Source: Dictyobacter formicarum
GTDB lineage: Bacteria; Chloroflexota; Ktedonobacteria; Ktedonobacterales; Ktedonobacteraceae
Length of the DNA: 64,000 nucleotides
Assembly (NCBI RefSeq): GCF_016587435.1
Contig: NZ_BNJJ01000001.1
Span: 310,001-374,000 of the forward strand
Direction: 5' to 3'
The notes beneath the pieces are model-generated. The model was not told the origin of the DNA, made no database searches, and was given only the letters and a program-made list of their open reading frames with translations. Of this stretch, positions 56,978 through 64,000 are shown piece after piece (within the stretch, counting starts at the first letter, position 1; the number at the start of each line of letters is the position of its first letter). Position numbers and translations under genes: made by a program.

Positions 56978-59041
56978 ATGCAAGATACGCATGTATCAGA
57001 ATGGGGCATTATAGAGGCTTCTGTAAAAGGAGCTAATCATGTGCACCTTAACCTGCCCAATCAGGATGCCAAACAAACGCTCCAACAGCCTGACTGCTCT
57101 TTAATAGCAGTTGCGGATGGGCATGGAAGCAAGGCTTACTTTCGCAGCGAGCGAGGCGCGCAACTTGCCGTTGAAAGCGCTATCACGGAGATGGAATATC
57201 TCCTGAACCAACTGCCTCCCTTAACAGATCTAAGCCAGGCAATGGTTGACCATTTGCTCAAGTCATCACCCATTGCAATTGTTGAACGGTGGCATAAACA
57301 CGTGGAAGAGGATATAAGAGCCAATCCTCTTCCAGAAGGGAATGATCAGCATAGTTACCCATTCAAACCATATGGAACCACACTTTTGAGCGTCTTAGCT
57401 ACCCCTTCCCTCATTTTTTATAGCCAGATTGGCGACGGCGATATTCTTGTGGTGACAGAGGATGGACATGTCCGTGAACCCATTCCAGGCGACACGCGTC
57501 TTTTCGCAAATGAGACCACATCTCTTAGCACAAAGCACGCCGAACGCGATTTCCGCATGGCCTTGGACGAGGTGGGTAGAGAACAAGGCGGCAAATCTAC
57601 TCCAGCGCTCATTATACTTGCCACTGATGGCTATCGTAATTCGTTCAATAGCGAAGCAGATTTCTTCAAAGTCGCGACCGATATTCTCAATCTGCTCAGG
57701 CGACAAGGGCCAGATTATGTTCAACAACACCTGGAAAGCTGGCTGCAAACAGCAACGGACCAGGGAAGTGGCGATGACATAGCTGCGATATTCCTTTGGA
57801 ATAAACGCCTGCTTCAGCCAAACAGGCAAGCGACACTGGCCCAGGATTATTGGCAAGCATCTACGGGAGAGAAACCAGTGACTCCAGGTTCAGGAGCAGA
57901 AAACACACAGCGACAATCTCAAGAGGAAAACGATAACACCGATGCAAGTACAATGCCTGACAAACTCTTGCTGAGCAATGCCAGCTTTCATCATACGTCA
58001 AAGAAAGCAGGTGGCGGTGTCGAGACTCTTTTTACGAGCAACGTTGAACCTCACAGAGCCGATAAGAGAACCACACTATTCGTCTCTCAAGAGCCTGGCA
58101 CAGGGTACTATGCAAGCATTACAGAGGCGTTAAAATCTGCTTCTGATGGAAGTACAATTATCATTCATCCTGGCGAATATCGGGAACAACTAAGTATTGA
58201 GCGCGATGTGTATATTGAGGCAAAAGAACCCGGCCAAGTTGTTATTAAGTCTCCCGTGCCGTGTATAAGTTGTCATGCTCCCAATGTTCATATCACTGGG
58301 CTTCGTATCCATGGTCAGAATCAGCAAGATATTCGAGATCAGCCAGCTGTCTCCCTTGGTGATGGCTATTCTGAGTTCATAAAGTGTGATATCAGCTCAG
58401 AGTCTCAGCTCATAGTTGGCATTTCTGCTCAGAATACGTCTTCTCTTTTTTCAGAGTGCACAATACATGACAGCAATGCACTCGGTTTTTTGCTTGAAGA
58501 ATCGGCTCGATGTGAAGTTAAACAGTGTAAGTTTCAAAACAATCGGGAAACACATATCGTTCTGGATGCAGCAAGCGAACTTGCATGTGATGACAGTATA
58601 TTCTCGACCAGTGGAAAACACGGGATTTATATTGGTAAGGATTGTTGCCTTATACTTACGCATTGCACAATTGAAAAATATGCAGATAGTGGTGTTTGTT
58701 TGCGCCAGAACAAGGATGCTCTTCTAGAAGACAGTATTCTACAAGAAGGGCTGAGGATTGGCTTATCTATTATTAAAGGTCACTGTATGGTGCGAGGTGG
58801 GGCGATTAAGAATCAGCAAGAGTATGCTATATACGTACAACAAGAAAGTACACTTCGTCTTAACAATGTAAACGTCCAACATCATCATAGCGATATACCA
58901 GCTATGACTGCTTTACAGCAAAGCACGATACACATTGAAGCGTGCGATCCTGTGGATGTCAGTGACAACTGGTATTTCAGCGATCCTAGTAGCCAGATTG
59001 ATGTACAAGTTAATGCAACTCCCTCCCACAATATTGATTAA
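56978..59041 (+). CDS. PP2C phosphatase fused to a parallel beta-helix
   Basis: This protein of about 687 aa begins with a PP2C-type Ser/Thr phosphatase. It has DGHG at 47-50, ATDGYRNSF with D217 and GSGDDIA with D266 and D267, so all metal ligands are present. After a polar linker (about 295-360), residues about 365-680 form a beta-helix. Its entry motif YYASITEALKSASDG, then IIIHPGEYREQLSIERDV, matches that of the Hsp70 fusion at 6653-9262. ATG 56978 is preferred to ATG 56954, which overlaps the vWA gene without a ribosome site. It is the phosphatase arm of the TerY-P triad, which opposes the kinase encoded next. Confidence 0.87.
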   Translation: MQDTHVSEWGIIEASVKGANHVHLNLPNQDAKQTLQQPDCSLIAVADGHGSKAYFRSERGAQLAVESAITEMEYLLNQLPPLTDLSQAMVDHLLKSSPIAIVERWHKHVEEDIRANPLPEGNDQHSYPFKPYGTTLLSVLATPSLIFYSQIGDGDILVVTEDGHVREPIPGDTRLFANETTSLSTKHAERDFRMALDEVGREQGGKSTPALIILATDGYRNSFNSEADFFKVATDILNLLRRQGPDYVQQHLESWLQTATDQGSGDDIAAIFLWNKRLLQPNRQATLAQDYWQASTGEKPVTPGSGAENTQRQSQEENDNTDASTMPDKLLLSNASFHHTSKKAGGGVETLFTSNVEPHRADKRTTLFVSQEPGTGYYASITEALKSASDGSTIIIHPGEYREQLSIERDVYIEAKEPGQVVIKSPVPCISCHAPNVHITGLRIHGQNQQDIRDQPAVSLGDGYSEFIKCDISSESQLIVGISAQNTSSLFSECTIHDSNALGFLLEESARCEVKQCKFQNNRETHIVLDAASELACDDSIFSTSGKHGIYIGKDCCLILTHCTIEKYADSGVCLRQNKDALLEDSILQEGLRIGLSIIKGHCMVRGGAIKNQQEYAIYVQQESTLRLNNVNVQHHHSDIPAMTALQQSTIHIEACDPVDVSDNWYFSDPSSQIDVQVNATPSHNID

Positions 59042-59097
59042 CATTAAAAAAAATCAAAAAATATATTTTATTAAATATAGCATAAGGAAGGTTTTAA

Positions 59098-60423
59098 ATG
59101 ACAACCCATCATATGTTACAACCTCATCAGAAGCTACAAACAAAGTCTGGTATGACATGTGTGGTACAAGAGTTTCTAGGTGGTGGCGGTCAAGGTGAAG
59201 TCTATCGTGTGAGCCTGGCACATACATCTATGGCCCTTAAATGGTACTTCCCACAATTTGCTACAAATGCACAATATCAGGCTTTAGAGCGTCTGGTGCA
59301 CAAGGGTGCTCCAGATGATCGCTTTCTCTGGCCTCTTGATTTGATTGAGCGTAGCCACGAAAGTGAGCTTGGCTATCTCATGCCCCTACGCGATAAGCGC
59401 TATGTTGATATTGTAGATCTGATGAAGCGACGAGTTGCCATCACCTTTCGAGAGCTGGCAACCGCCGGCCTGCAATTAGCGGACAGCTATAATCAACTCC
59501 ATGCGCGTGGCCTTTGCTATCGCGACATTTCATTTGGGAATGTATTTCTAGATCCACAAACCGGTGAAATCCTCATTTGTGACAATGACAATGTGACAGT
59601 AAATGGTGAAACAACAGGAGGCGTGCTAGGCACATCCCGCTTCATGGCACCCGAAATCGTACGCCATGAAGCTCACCCAACGGCTCGTACCGACCTCTAT
59701 TCTCTCTCGGTCCTTCTTTTCTATCTCTTCATATTTCATCACCCCTTGGAAGGACAACGAGAAGCTGATATCCATGTTCTGGACGTTCATGCCATGGATA
59801 AAATCTACGGCACAGAGCCAATCTTTATCTTTGATCCCAACAACACAACCAATCGACCAGTCAAGGGATATCAGGACAATGCCCGTGTCTTCTGGCCGCT
59901 CTATCCTCAATTTCTACGAGATATTTTTACGCGTGCGTTCACTGATGGATTGCGCGATCCCGAACATGGGCGAGTACGTGAAACTGAGTGGCGTAACGCC
60001 ATGGTCCAGTTGCGTGATGCCATATTCTATTGTCCTCATTGCCAATCACAGAATTTCTACGATGTCACGGTTCTTAAGCAGAATAATGGAAAGCCCAAGC
60101 CTTGCTGGAATTGTAAGAAAGAGGTTACTCTTCCCTTCCGCCTGCGGTTGGACAACCACATAGTCATGCTCAATCACGATACAGTGCTTTATCCACATCA
60201 TATTGATCGCAAACGCAAATGGAATTTCTCTCAGCCGGTTGCCCAGGTGAACCAGCATCCATTAAATCCACAGATGTGGGGTCTGAAAAATCTCTCCAAT
60301 GAGAAGTGGATTCTGACCAAAGTGGACGGCTCCAAACAGGAAGTAGAACAGGGACGTAATGCTCCGCTTATTGCTGGCAGCAAGATCAATTTCGGTGATG
60401 GAGAAGGCGAGATACGCTATTAG
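59098..60423 (+). CDS. TerY-P Ser/Thr kinase with zinc ribbon and FHA-like tail
   Basis: This 441-aa kinase has a Gly loop GGGGQGEVYRV, Lys48 (MALKWY), catalytic YRDISFGN (D143, N148) and DND in place of DFG, as is usual for this family, followed by FMAPE. A zinc ribbon (CPHC near 312, CWNC near 340) follows. The C-terminal 80 residues have FHA-like strands (WGLKNLSNEKW, then IAGSKINFGDGEGEI). AGGAAGG precedes ATG 59098. It is cytosolic. Together with the vWA and PP2C proteins it forms a phospho-signalling triad known from tellurite-resistance-type systems. Confidence 0.88.
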   Translation: MTTHHMLQPHQKLQTKSGMTCVVQEFLGGGGQGEVYRVSLAHTSMALKWYFPQFATNAQYQALERLVHKGAPDDRFLWPLDLIERSHESELGYLMPLRDKRYVDIVDLMKRRVAITFRELATAGLQLADSYNQLHARGLCYRDISFGNVFLDPQTGEILICDNDNVTVNGETTGGVLGTSRFMAPEIVRHEAHPTARTDLYSLSVLLFYLFIFHHPLEGQREADIHVLDVHAMDKIYGTEPIFIFDPNNTTNRPVKGYQDNARVFWPLYPQFLRDIFTRAFTDGLRDPEHGRVRETEWRNAMVQLRDAIFYCPHCQSQNFYDVTVLKQNNGKPKPCWNCKKEVTLPFRLRLDNHIVMLNHDTVLYPHHIDRKRKWNFSQPVAQVNQHPLNPQMWGLKNLSNEKWILTKVDGSKQEVEQGRNAPLIAGSKINFGDGEGEIRY

Positions 60424-60504
60424 CCCTCGTCGATTTTCTATTATAGCCAGAGCATGATCATGCCAAAGTACGCAACAAACTAACAATGTAAGGAAATATT
60501 CTTT

Positions 60505-60870
60505 ATGAGCTTTCCAGCCAACGTGGTCATCGTAGTCAGTCGATGCGCGCAGCAAAAAAAGGGCTTTTGTATCCGTTTGGAGGAGAAGGTGTTGGGGCAA
60601 TGGTTCGCTGACTGGGCCTTTACTATTCAGGAGCAGCAGGTCAGGCGTGAAGGCTACGATTCTAATGAAATCAATGGCTCTATTTTACTAGACAAGGACT
60701 ATCCAGGTTGCCCTTACTGCGAAAGCGTAAGTATTGTCCTCTGTCGAGCCTGTGATAAAGTTGCCTGCTATGATGGCTCTAATTCCAAAGCCATCTGCCC
60801 CTGGTGTGGAAATCATGGCGAAATCATTCATGAGCGTATTAATAGTCTGCGCGCAAGAGGTGACATTTGA
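60505..60870 (+). CDS. stand-alone TerY-C-like zinc-binding protein
   Basis: This 121-aa protein has an N-terminal strand-rich part (VVIVVSRCAQQKKGFCIRLEE) and three Cys clusters (CPYC, CRAC, CPWC) like the TerY-C metal-binding domain. In most relatives this domain is fused to the vWA domain, but here it is separate. AAGGAA lies upstream of ATG 60505. Its stop overlaps the TTG start of the next gene. Confidence 0.78.
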   Translation: MSFPANVVIVVSRCAQQKKGFCIRLEEKVLGQWFADWAFTIQEQQVRREGYDSNEINGSILLDKDYPGCPYCESVSIVLCRACDKVACYDGSNSKAICPWCGNHGEIIHERINSLRARGDI

Positions 60871-62870
60871 GCGATATTCCACGCAAGATTCTTTGTCGCA
60901 TTGTCGCAGAATATTCACGCGAGATGTGGACTGATCCCCAAAGATGTATCGCTCTGTTCATGGACCTGTGCGCCGAACAAGGCGGCTATCAGCAATATCA
61001 AAGCCAGTTGATGGTGCTTCAAGAGTCCTTAAAAAGTAAGTTGGTCGACAATCTAGCAAAAGCGGGCGGAACAACAGGTCTACCCGTGGAGGCTGTCATT
61101 TCCCAGGCAACAAAACAATTACAAGCCGATAAAGGCTTTGAAGGTCAACTAGCTCTCTGGTGTATGGAAACCTGGGCCATCGCGCTCCACCGACTGTCAG
61201 AAGCAACTTCAAAAACATATTCTTCGCCCATTTTAACCGTTTCAGCTCAAGGCGATGGCCACTATCGCACCGTATCCGAAGCACTGTACAATGCAGGCCC
61301 GGGGCACACTGTGATTGTAAAACCTGGTGTGTATAGAGAATCACTCGTCCTGGAAAAACCACTTAAGCTTATGGGTAGCGGGCCAGTTGAAACTATCGTG
61401 ATTGAGAGCCTGGATAAGCCATGTATTACCCAAAAGGATGCCACAGTTTGCATTCAGGGGTTAACACTGCGCAGCCACATTAACACCCAAGGGGAACGCT
61501 TTGCCACAATCGAACTGCGTAGAGGGCAATTAGAGCTAGAGAATTGCGATGTCTCTTCTCCCTCTTACGCCTGCATTCATCTTTCTGGTTCTGATGCTCT
61601 AGCCACAATAACTAGCAGTCACATTCATGACGGCAAGGAATACGGCATCGTAATTGAGAATAAAAATCAGAGTGTGATTCAGGACTGCCACATCTTTGGT
61701 CACGGACAAGCCGGAATAACAATTAGCAAAGATGCAAACCCTTACATCAAGAACTGTACGTTTCATTGTAAACGCGGGATCAATGCCCTCATTAGCAATC
61801 AGGGCCAGGGAAAAATTGAGAACTGCGAGTTTATGGAGAGTGGCTCGTTTAGTATCGAGATCAGGCAAGGCGGCAATCCCCACATCCAGAACTGTACCAT
61901 TCATAACAGCCTCATGAGTGGCATCCGTATCAGGCAAGATGGTCAAGGACTGATAGAGCAATGCGATTTCTCGGAAAACATTCTCACCGGAATTGAGGTA
62001 CGCAGTGTTGCAATGCCCACGATACGTGATTGCCAGATCCATCACGGCAAAGGAAGTGGCATACTTGTTTGGGACCGTGGCCGCGCCCAGATTCAGGAGT
62101 GCAACATCTACGCCAACACTATTGCCGGGATTGAAATCAAGCAAGGTGGTGACCCTCACATCAACCATTGTCAAATCTATCATGAAATGGGAACTGGTAT
62201 CCTTGTTCATGACCATAGCTATGGTACCATCACGCACTGCACTCTGTATGAAAACAAGCAAGCAGGCATAGAGATTCGTGAGCACAGCAATCCCACAATT
62301 CAGGATTGTAGTATCTCACGCATGGGATATGCCGGTGTACTGATTCACAACGAGGGCCGTGGCGTTCTGGAAAACTGTACCCTTTCTGAGAATATCAAGG
62401 CCAATGTCTATATCTCACAACAAGGAGCTCCTACGCTGCAAAAATGCTCGATTCATAACGCCAAAGATTATGGTGTACTCATAGAAAATGAGGGGCAGGG
62501 CAGGCTCGAAGATTGCGATATCCAGCAAAATTCACTGGCTGAGATCAAGATTGCTGGCCAGAGTAATCCCACTATACATCACTGCCACATTCACGATGGT
62601 AAAGGACATGGCATTCTCATTACGCAAAAAGGACGCGGTACGATCGAACATTGTGAAATTAGCAAAAATGCAGCCACTGGGATCGAAATTAAACAATCCA
62701 GCACTCCACTTATTCGCCGATGCAAGATCCAGCAACAGGGTCAATATGGAGTAGCTGTATACCAAGAGGGGAAGGGGATACTTGAAGAGTGTAATTTACA
62801 GCATAACGCGCATGGACCACTCTTCTGCGCTCTTGACACCCACCTTCAACAATACCAAATAACTGTTTAA
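60867..62870 (+). CDS. beta-helix protein with helical N-terminal adaptor
   Basis: This 667-aa protein starts with TTG 60867, which overlaps the previous stop (TTGA) and is well placed 5 nt after AGAGGTG. Residues 1 to about 115 are helical (MWTDPQRCIALFMDLCAEQ, then a WCMETWAIAL helix). They resemble a recurring adaptor domain that I recall from bacterial kinase and vWA proteins but cannot name. Residues about 125-650 are a long beta-helix with the entry motif HYRTVSEALYNAGPGH, then VIVKPGVYRESLVLEK. About 20 coils follow, of the form IHxGKGxGIxIxxxGxGxIExCxI. There is no signal peptide, so it acts in the cytosol, probably with the PP2C-beta-helix protein. Confidence 0.85.
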   Translation: MSDIPRKILCRIVAEYSREMWTDPQRCIALFMDLCAEQGGYQQYQSQLMVLQESLKSKLVDNLAKAGGTTGLPVEAVISQATKQLQADKGFEGQLALWCMETWAIALHRLSEATSKTYSSPILTVSAQGDGHYRTVSEALYNAGPGHTVIVKPGVYRESLVLEKPLKLMGSGPVETIVIESLDKPCITQKDATVCIQGLTLRSHINTQGERFATIELRRGQLELENCDVSSPSYACIHLSGSDALATITSSHIHDGKEYGIVIENKNQSVIQDCHIFGHGQAGITISKDANPYIKNCTFHCKRGINALISNQGQGKIENCEFMESGSFSIEIRQGGNPHIQNCTIHNSLMSGIRIRQDGQGLIEQCDFSENILTGIEVRSVAMPTIRDCQIHHGKGSGILVWDRGRAQIQECNIYANTIAGIEIKQGGDPHINHCQIYHEMGTGILVHDHSYGTITHCTLYENKQAGIEIREHSNPTIQDCSISRMGYAGVLIHNEGRGVLENCTLSENIKANVYISQQGAPTLQKCSIHNAKDYGVLIENEGQGRLEDCDIQQNSLAEIKIAGQSNPTIHHCHIHDGKGHGILITQKGRGTIEHCEISKNAATGIEIKQSSTPLIRRCKIQQQGQYGVAVYQEGKGILEECNLQHNAHGPLFCALDTHLQQYQITV

Positions 62871-62933
62871 TCTTTATGTTTCTATACTTTTTACTTAAAA
62901 ATATTTCCACAAGGTACATAACGGAGACAACAT

Positions 62934-64000
62934 ATGGGTATACGTGAGTCGAAACTTGCTCAGAATACACACTATAGTCACATTGCAACAGACCTCGCTA
63001 ATTTGATGGAAGAAGGCCTAAAATTAGGCGCCTCGGAGAGTGTACAGCGCGTCGAATTAATCTGTGAACAATACAAATCACTTACTCCCCACACCGCCTA
63101 CTTATGGCTCAATCCTTCAGGTTTTCAACACGAGATTGAAGATGCGCAAACCAATACACGCTGGATGCATATTGTACGAGGCATACGCAATTTTTTTAGC
63201 CTGGCTCCACTTATAACAACCTGGCTGGGTTTATATGAAGGAGTAAATGCTTATCAACAATATATTTCAACCCCAGGTAATAATAAACAAGGATCGTTTT
63301 TGACGCTCTGGCAAACTGGCTTCGACGGTCGCGTCTTACCTTTCACGGCGACAGCGCTCCTGGATGTCATCTTCTTAATTGGCTACCTCCTTCTTATTTT
63401 ATGCGAACAATACCTGGATAGCCAAGTAATTAATAAAGCAACGCAATATACAAAGGACTTACAAGGCAAAGTTGATGAACTGGTCAAATGTGTCGCTGAG
63501 GATGGTTATCCTCTGATCACTGATCAGTCTGATATGGATCGAGCTGTTAATGGAATTAAAAGTGTCGTTGATAGTACGACAGAGGCACTTAAACAAATTG
63601 TAGATCATACAGTAACCTCTCTCAACACGATGATGGAGCAAAATTTTAAAGACTTTAAGCAGTGCTTGAGCGATAACACCGCGCTTGTAAAAACGAGTAT
63701 CGATGGTGCAGCACAAACCAACGCCACTGCGCTGGAGAAAGTAGAACAATCACTCAATTTACTATTAAGCAATACCCATACCACAATCAAACAATATACT
63801 GATCACGCCACAGATACCCAGAACCAGAGTTTGACACGCTTTGAGCAAACGCTACAAACAACGCTGAAAGACACCGGATCTAATATAAAAGATATGGTGA
63901 ATACAGCGACACAATCCATCGCAACCACTCATACGAACGTAGAACAACTCATGACACACACGATAGTACCTATGATGGAGGGCTTCCACCAGGATATGAC
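62934..64000 (+). CDS. two-helix membrane protein with long coiled coil (partial)
   Basis: An open frame from ATG 62934, with GGAG 7 nt upstream, runs off the right edge at 355 codons. After a soluble N-terminus it has two hydrophobic segments, around residues 88-108 (FFSLAPLITTWLGLYEG) and 143-165 (LLDVIFLIGYLLLILC). A Thr/Gln/Asn-rich region follows with a heptad-like, chemoreceptor-type coiled coil (VDSTTEALKQIVDHTVTSL and onwards). The shape recalls ZorA/MotA- or MCP-like proteins, though no family is certain. It probably anchors the Ter cassette at the membrane. Confidence 0.75.
   Translation, partial: MGIRESKLAQNTHYSHIATDLANLMEEGLKLGASESVQRVELICEQYKSLTPHTAYLWLNPSGFQHEIEDAQTNTRWMHIVRGIRNFFSLAPLITTWLGLYEGVNAYQQYISTPGNNKQGSFLTLWQTGFDGRVLPFTATALLDVIFLIGYLLLILCEQYLDSQVINKATQYTKDLQGKVDELVKCVAEDGYPLITDQSDMDRAVNGIKSVVDSTTEALKQIVDHTVTSLNTMMEQNFKDFKQCLSDNTALVKTSIDGAAQTNATALEKVEQSLNLLLSNTHTTIKQYTDHATDTQNQSLTRFEQTLQTTLKDTGSNIKDMVNTATQSIATTHTNVEQLMTHTIVPMMEGFHQDM

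Noticed and set aside
61599..62285. 228-aa minus-strand frame
   Set aside because: Same antisense effect over the 60867 beta-helix gene.

Overview
The window looks like a chromosomal accessory region of a large-genome, Gram-positive-like multicellular bacterium. Ktedonobacteria (Chloroflexota) is my best guess. It rests on style only: a MalT-type LuxR regulator, Hsp70/beta-helix and WD40 fusions, a TerY/PP2C/kinase cassette and dense NTP-dependent conflict genes. There is no rRNA or marker gene to confirm it. I found no tRNA, CRISPR array, transposase or replication origin.

Region A (about 0.5-13.9 kb, all minus strand) reads like one long co-directional unit. In transcription order it holds a nitrilase-fold protein that lacks its catalytic Lys and Cys, an Hsp70 ATPase domain fused to two barrels resembling the IF2 C-terminal domain, a C39-like papain-fold protein, an unknown 185-aa protein, an Hsp70 ATPase domain fused to a parallel beta-helix, two dynamin-like GTPases, an Hsp70 ATPase domain fused to WD40 repeats, and a GrpE-like exchange factor. 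The three Hsp70 ATPase domains are almost identical, but each substrate-binding domain has been replaced by a different module. A LuxR-type ATPase regulator (14.2-17.2 kb) lies upstream on the same strand. A stand-alone M3 oligoendopeptidase (18.5-20.3 kb) separates this region from the next.

Region B (about 20.7-55.9 kb) is a composite defence island. It contains a degraded operon with an AAA+ gene broken at its P-loop and a GIY-YIG protein. Next is a three-gene minus-strand operon of a TerB-N/TerB-C protein, a BrxD-like (DUF2791) ATPase and an Lhr/BrxHI-like helicase. Divergent from it is a three-gene plus-strand operon: NERD-pseudokinase-kinase-ATPase, an unknown 561-aa protein, and a giant HerA-type ATPase with an internal PD-(D/E)xK motif. 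Then come an AT-rich Schlafen/AlbA-STAND-TPR gene and a helicase-methylase-ATPase operon (SNF2/DUF3883, DUF1156 methylase, HEPN-DUF499 ATPase) that matches the Hma type. A perfect 50-bp palindrome separates the last two convergent units. A small Ada-type metal-binding protein closes the region.

Region C (56.0 kb to the right edge, plus strand) is a TerY-P phospho-signalling cassette: a vWA protein, PP2C fused to a beta-helix, a kinase with zinc ribbon and FHA-like tail, a stand-alone TerY-C-like zinc protein, a second beta-helix protein with a TTG start, and a two-helix membrane protein with a long coiled coil that runs off the window.

Regions A and C share the same beta-helix module, with the same entry motif. 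In A it sits on an Hsp70 ATPase domain, and in C on a phosphatase. The most interesting undescribed candidate is the Hsp70-chimera/dynamin/GrpE unit of region A, possibly linked functionally to the Ter cassette of region C.
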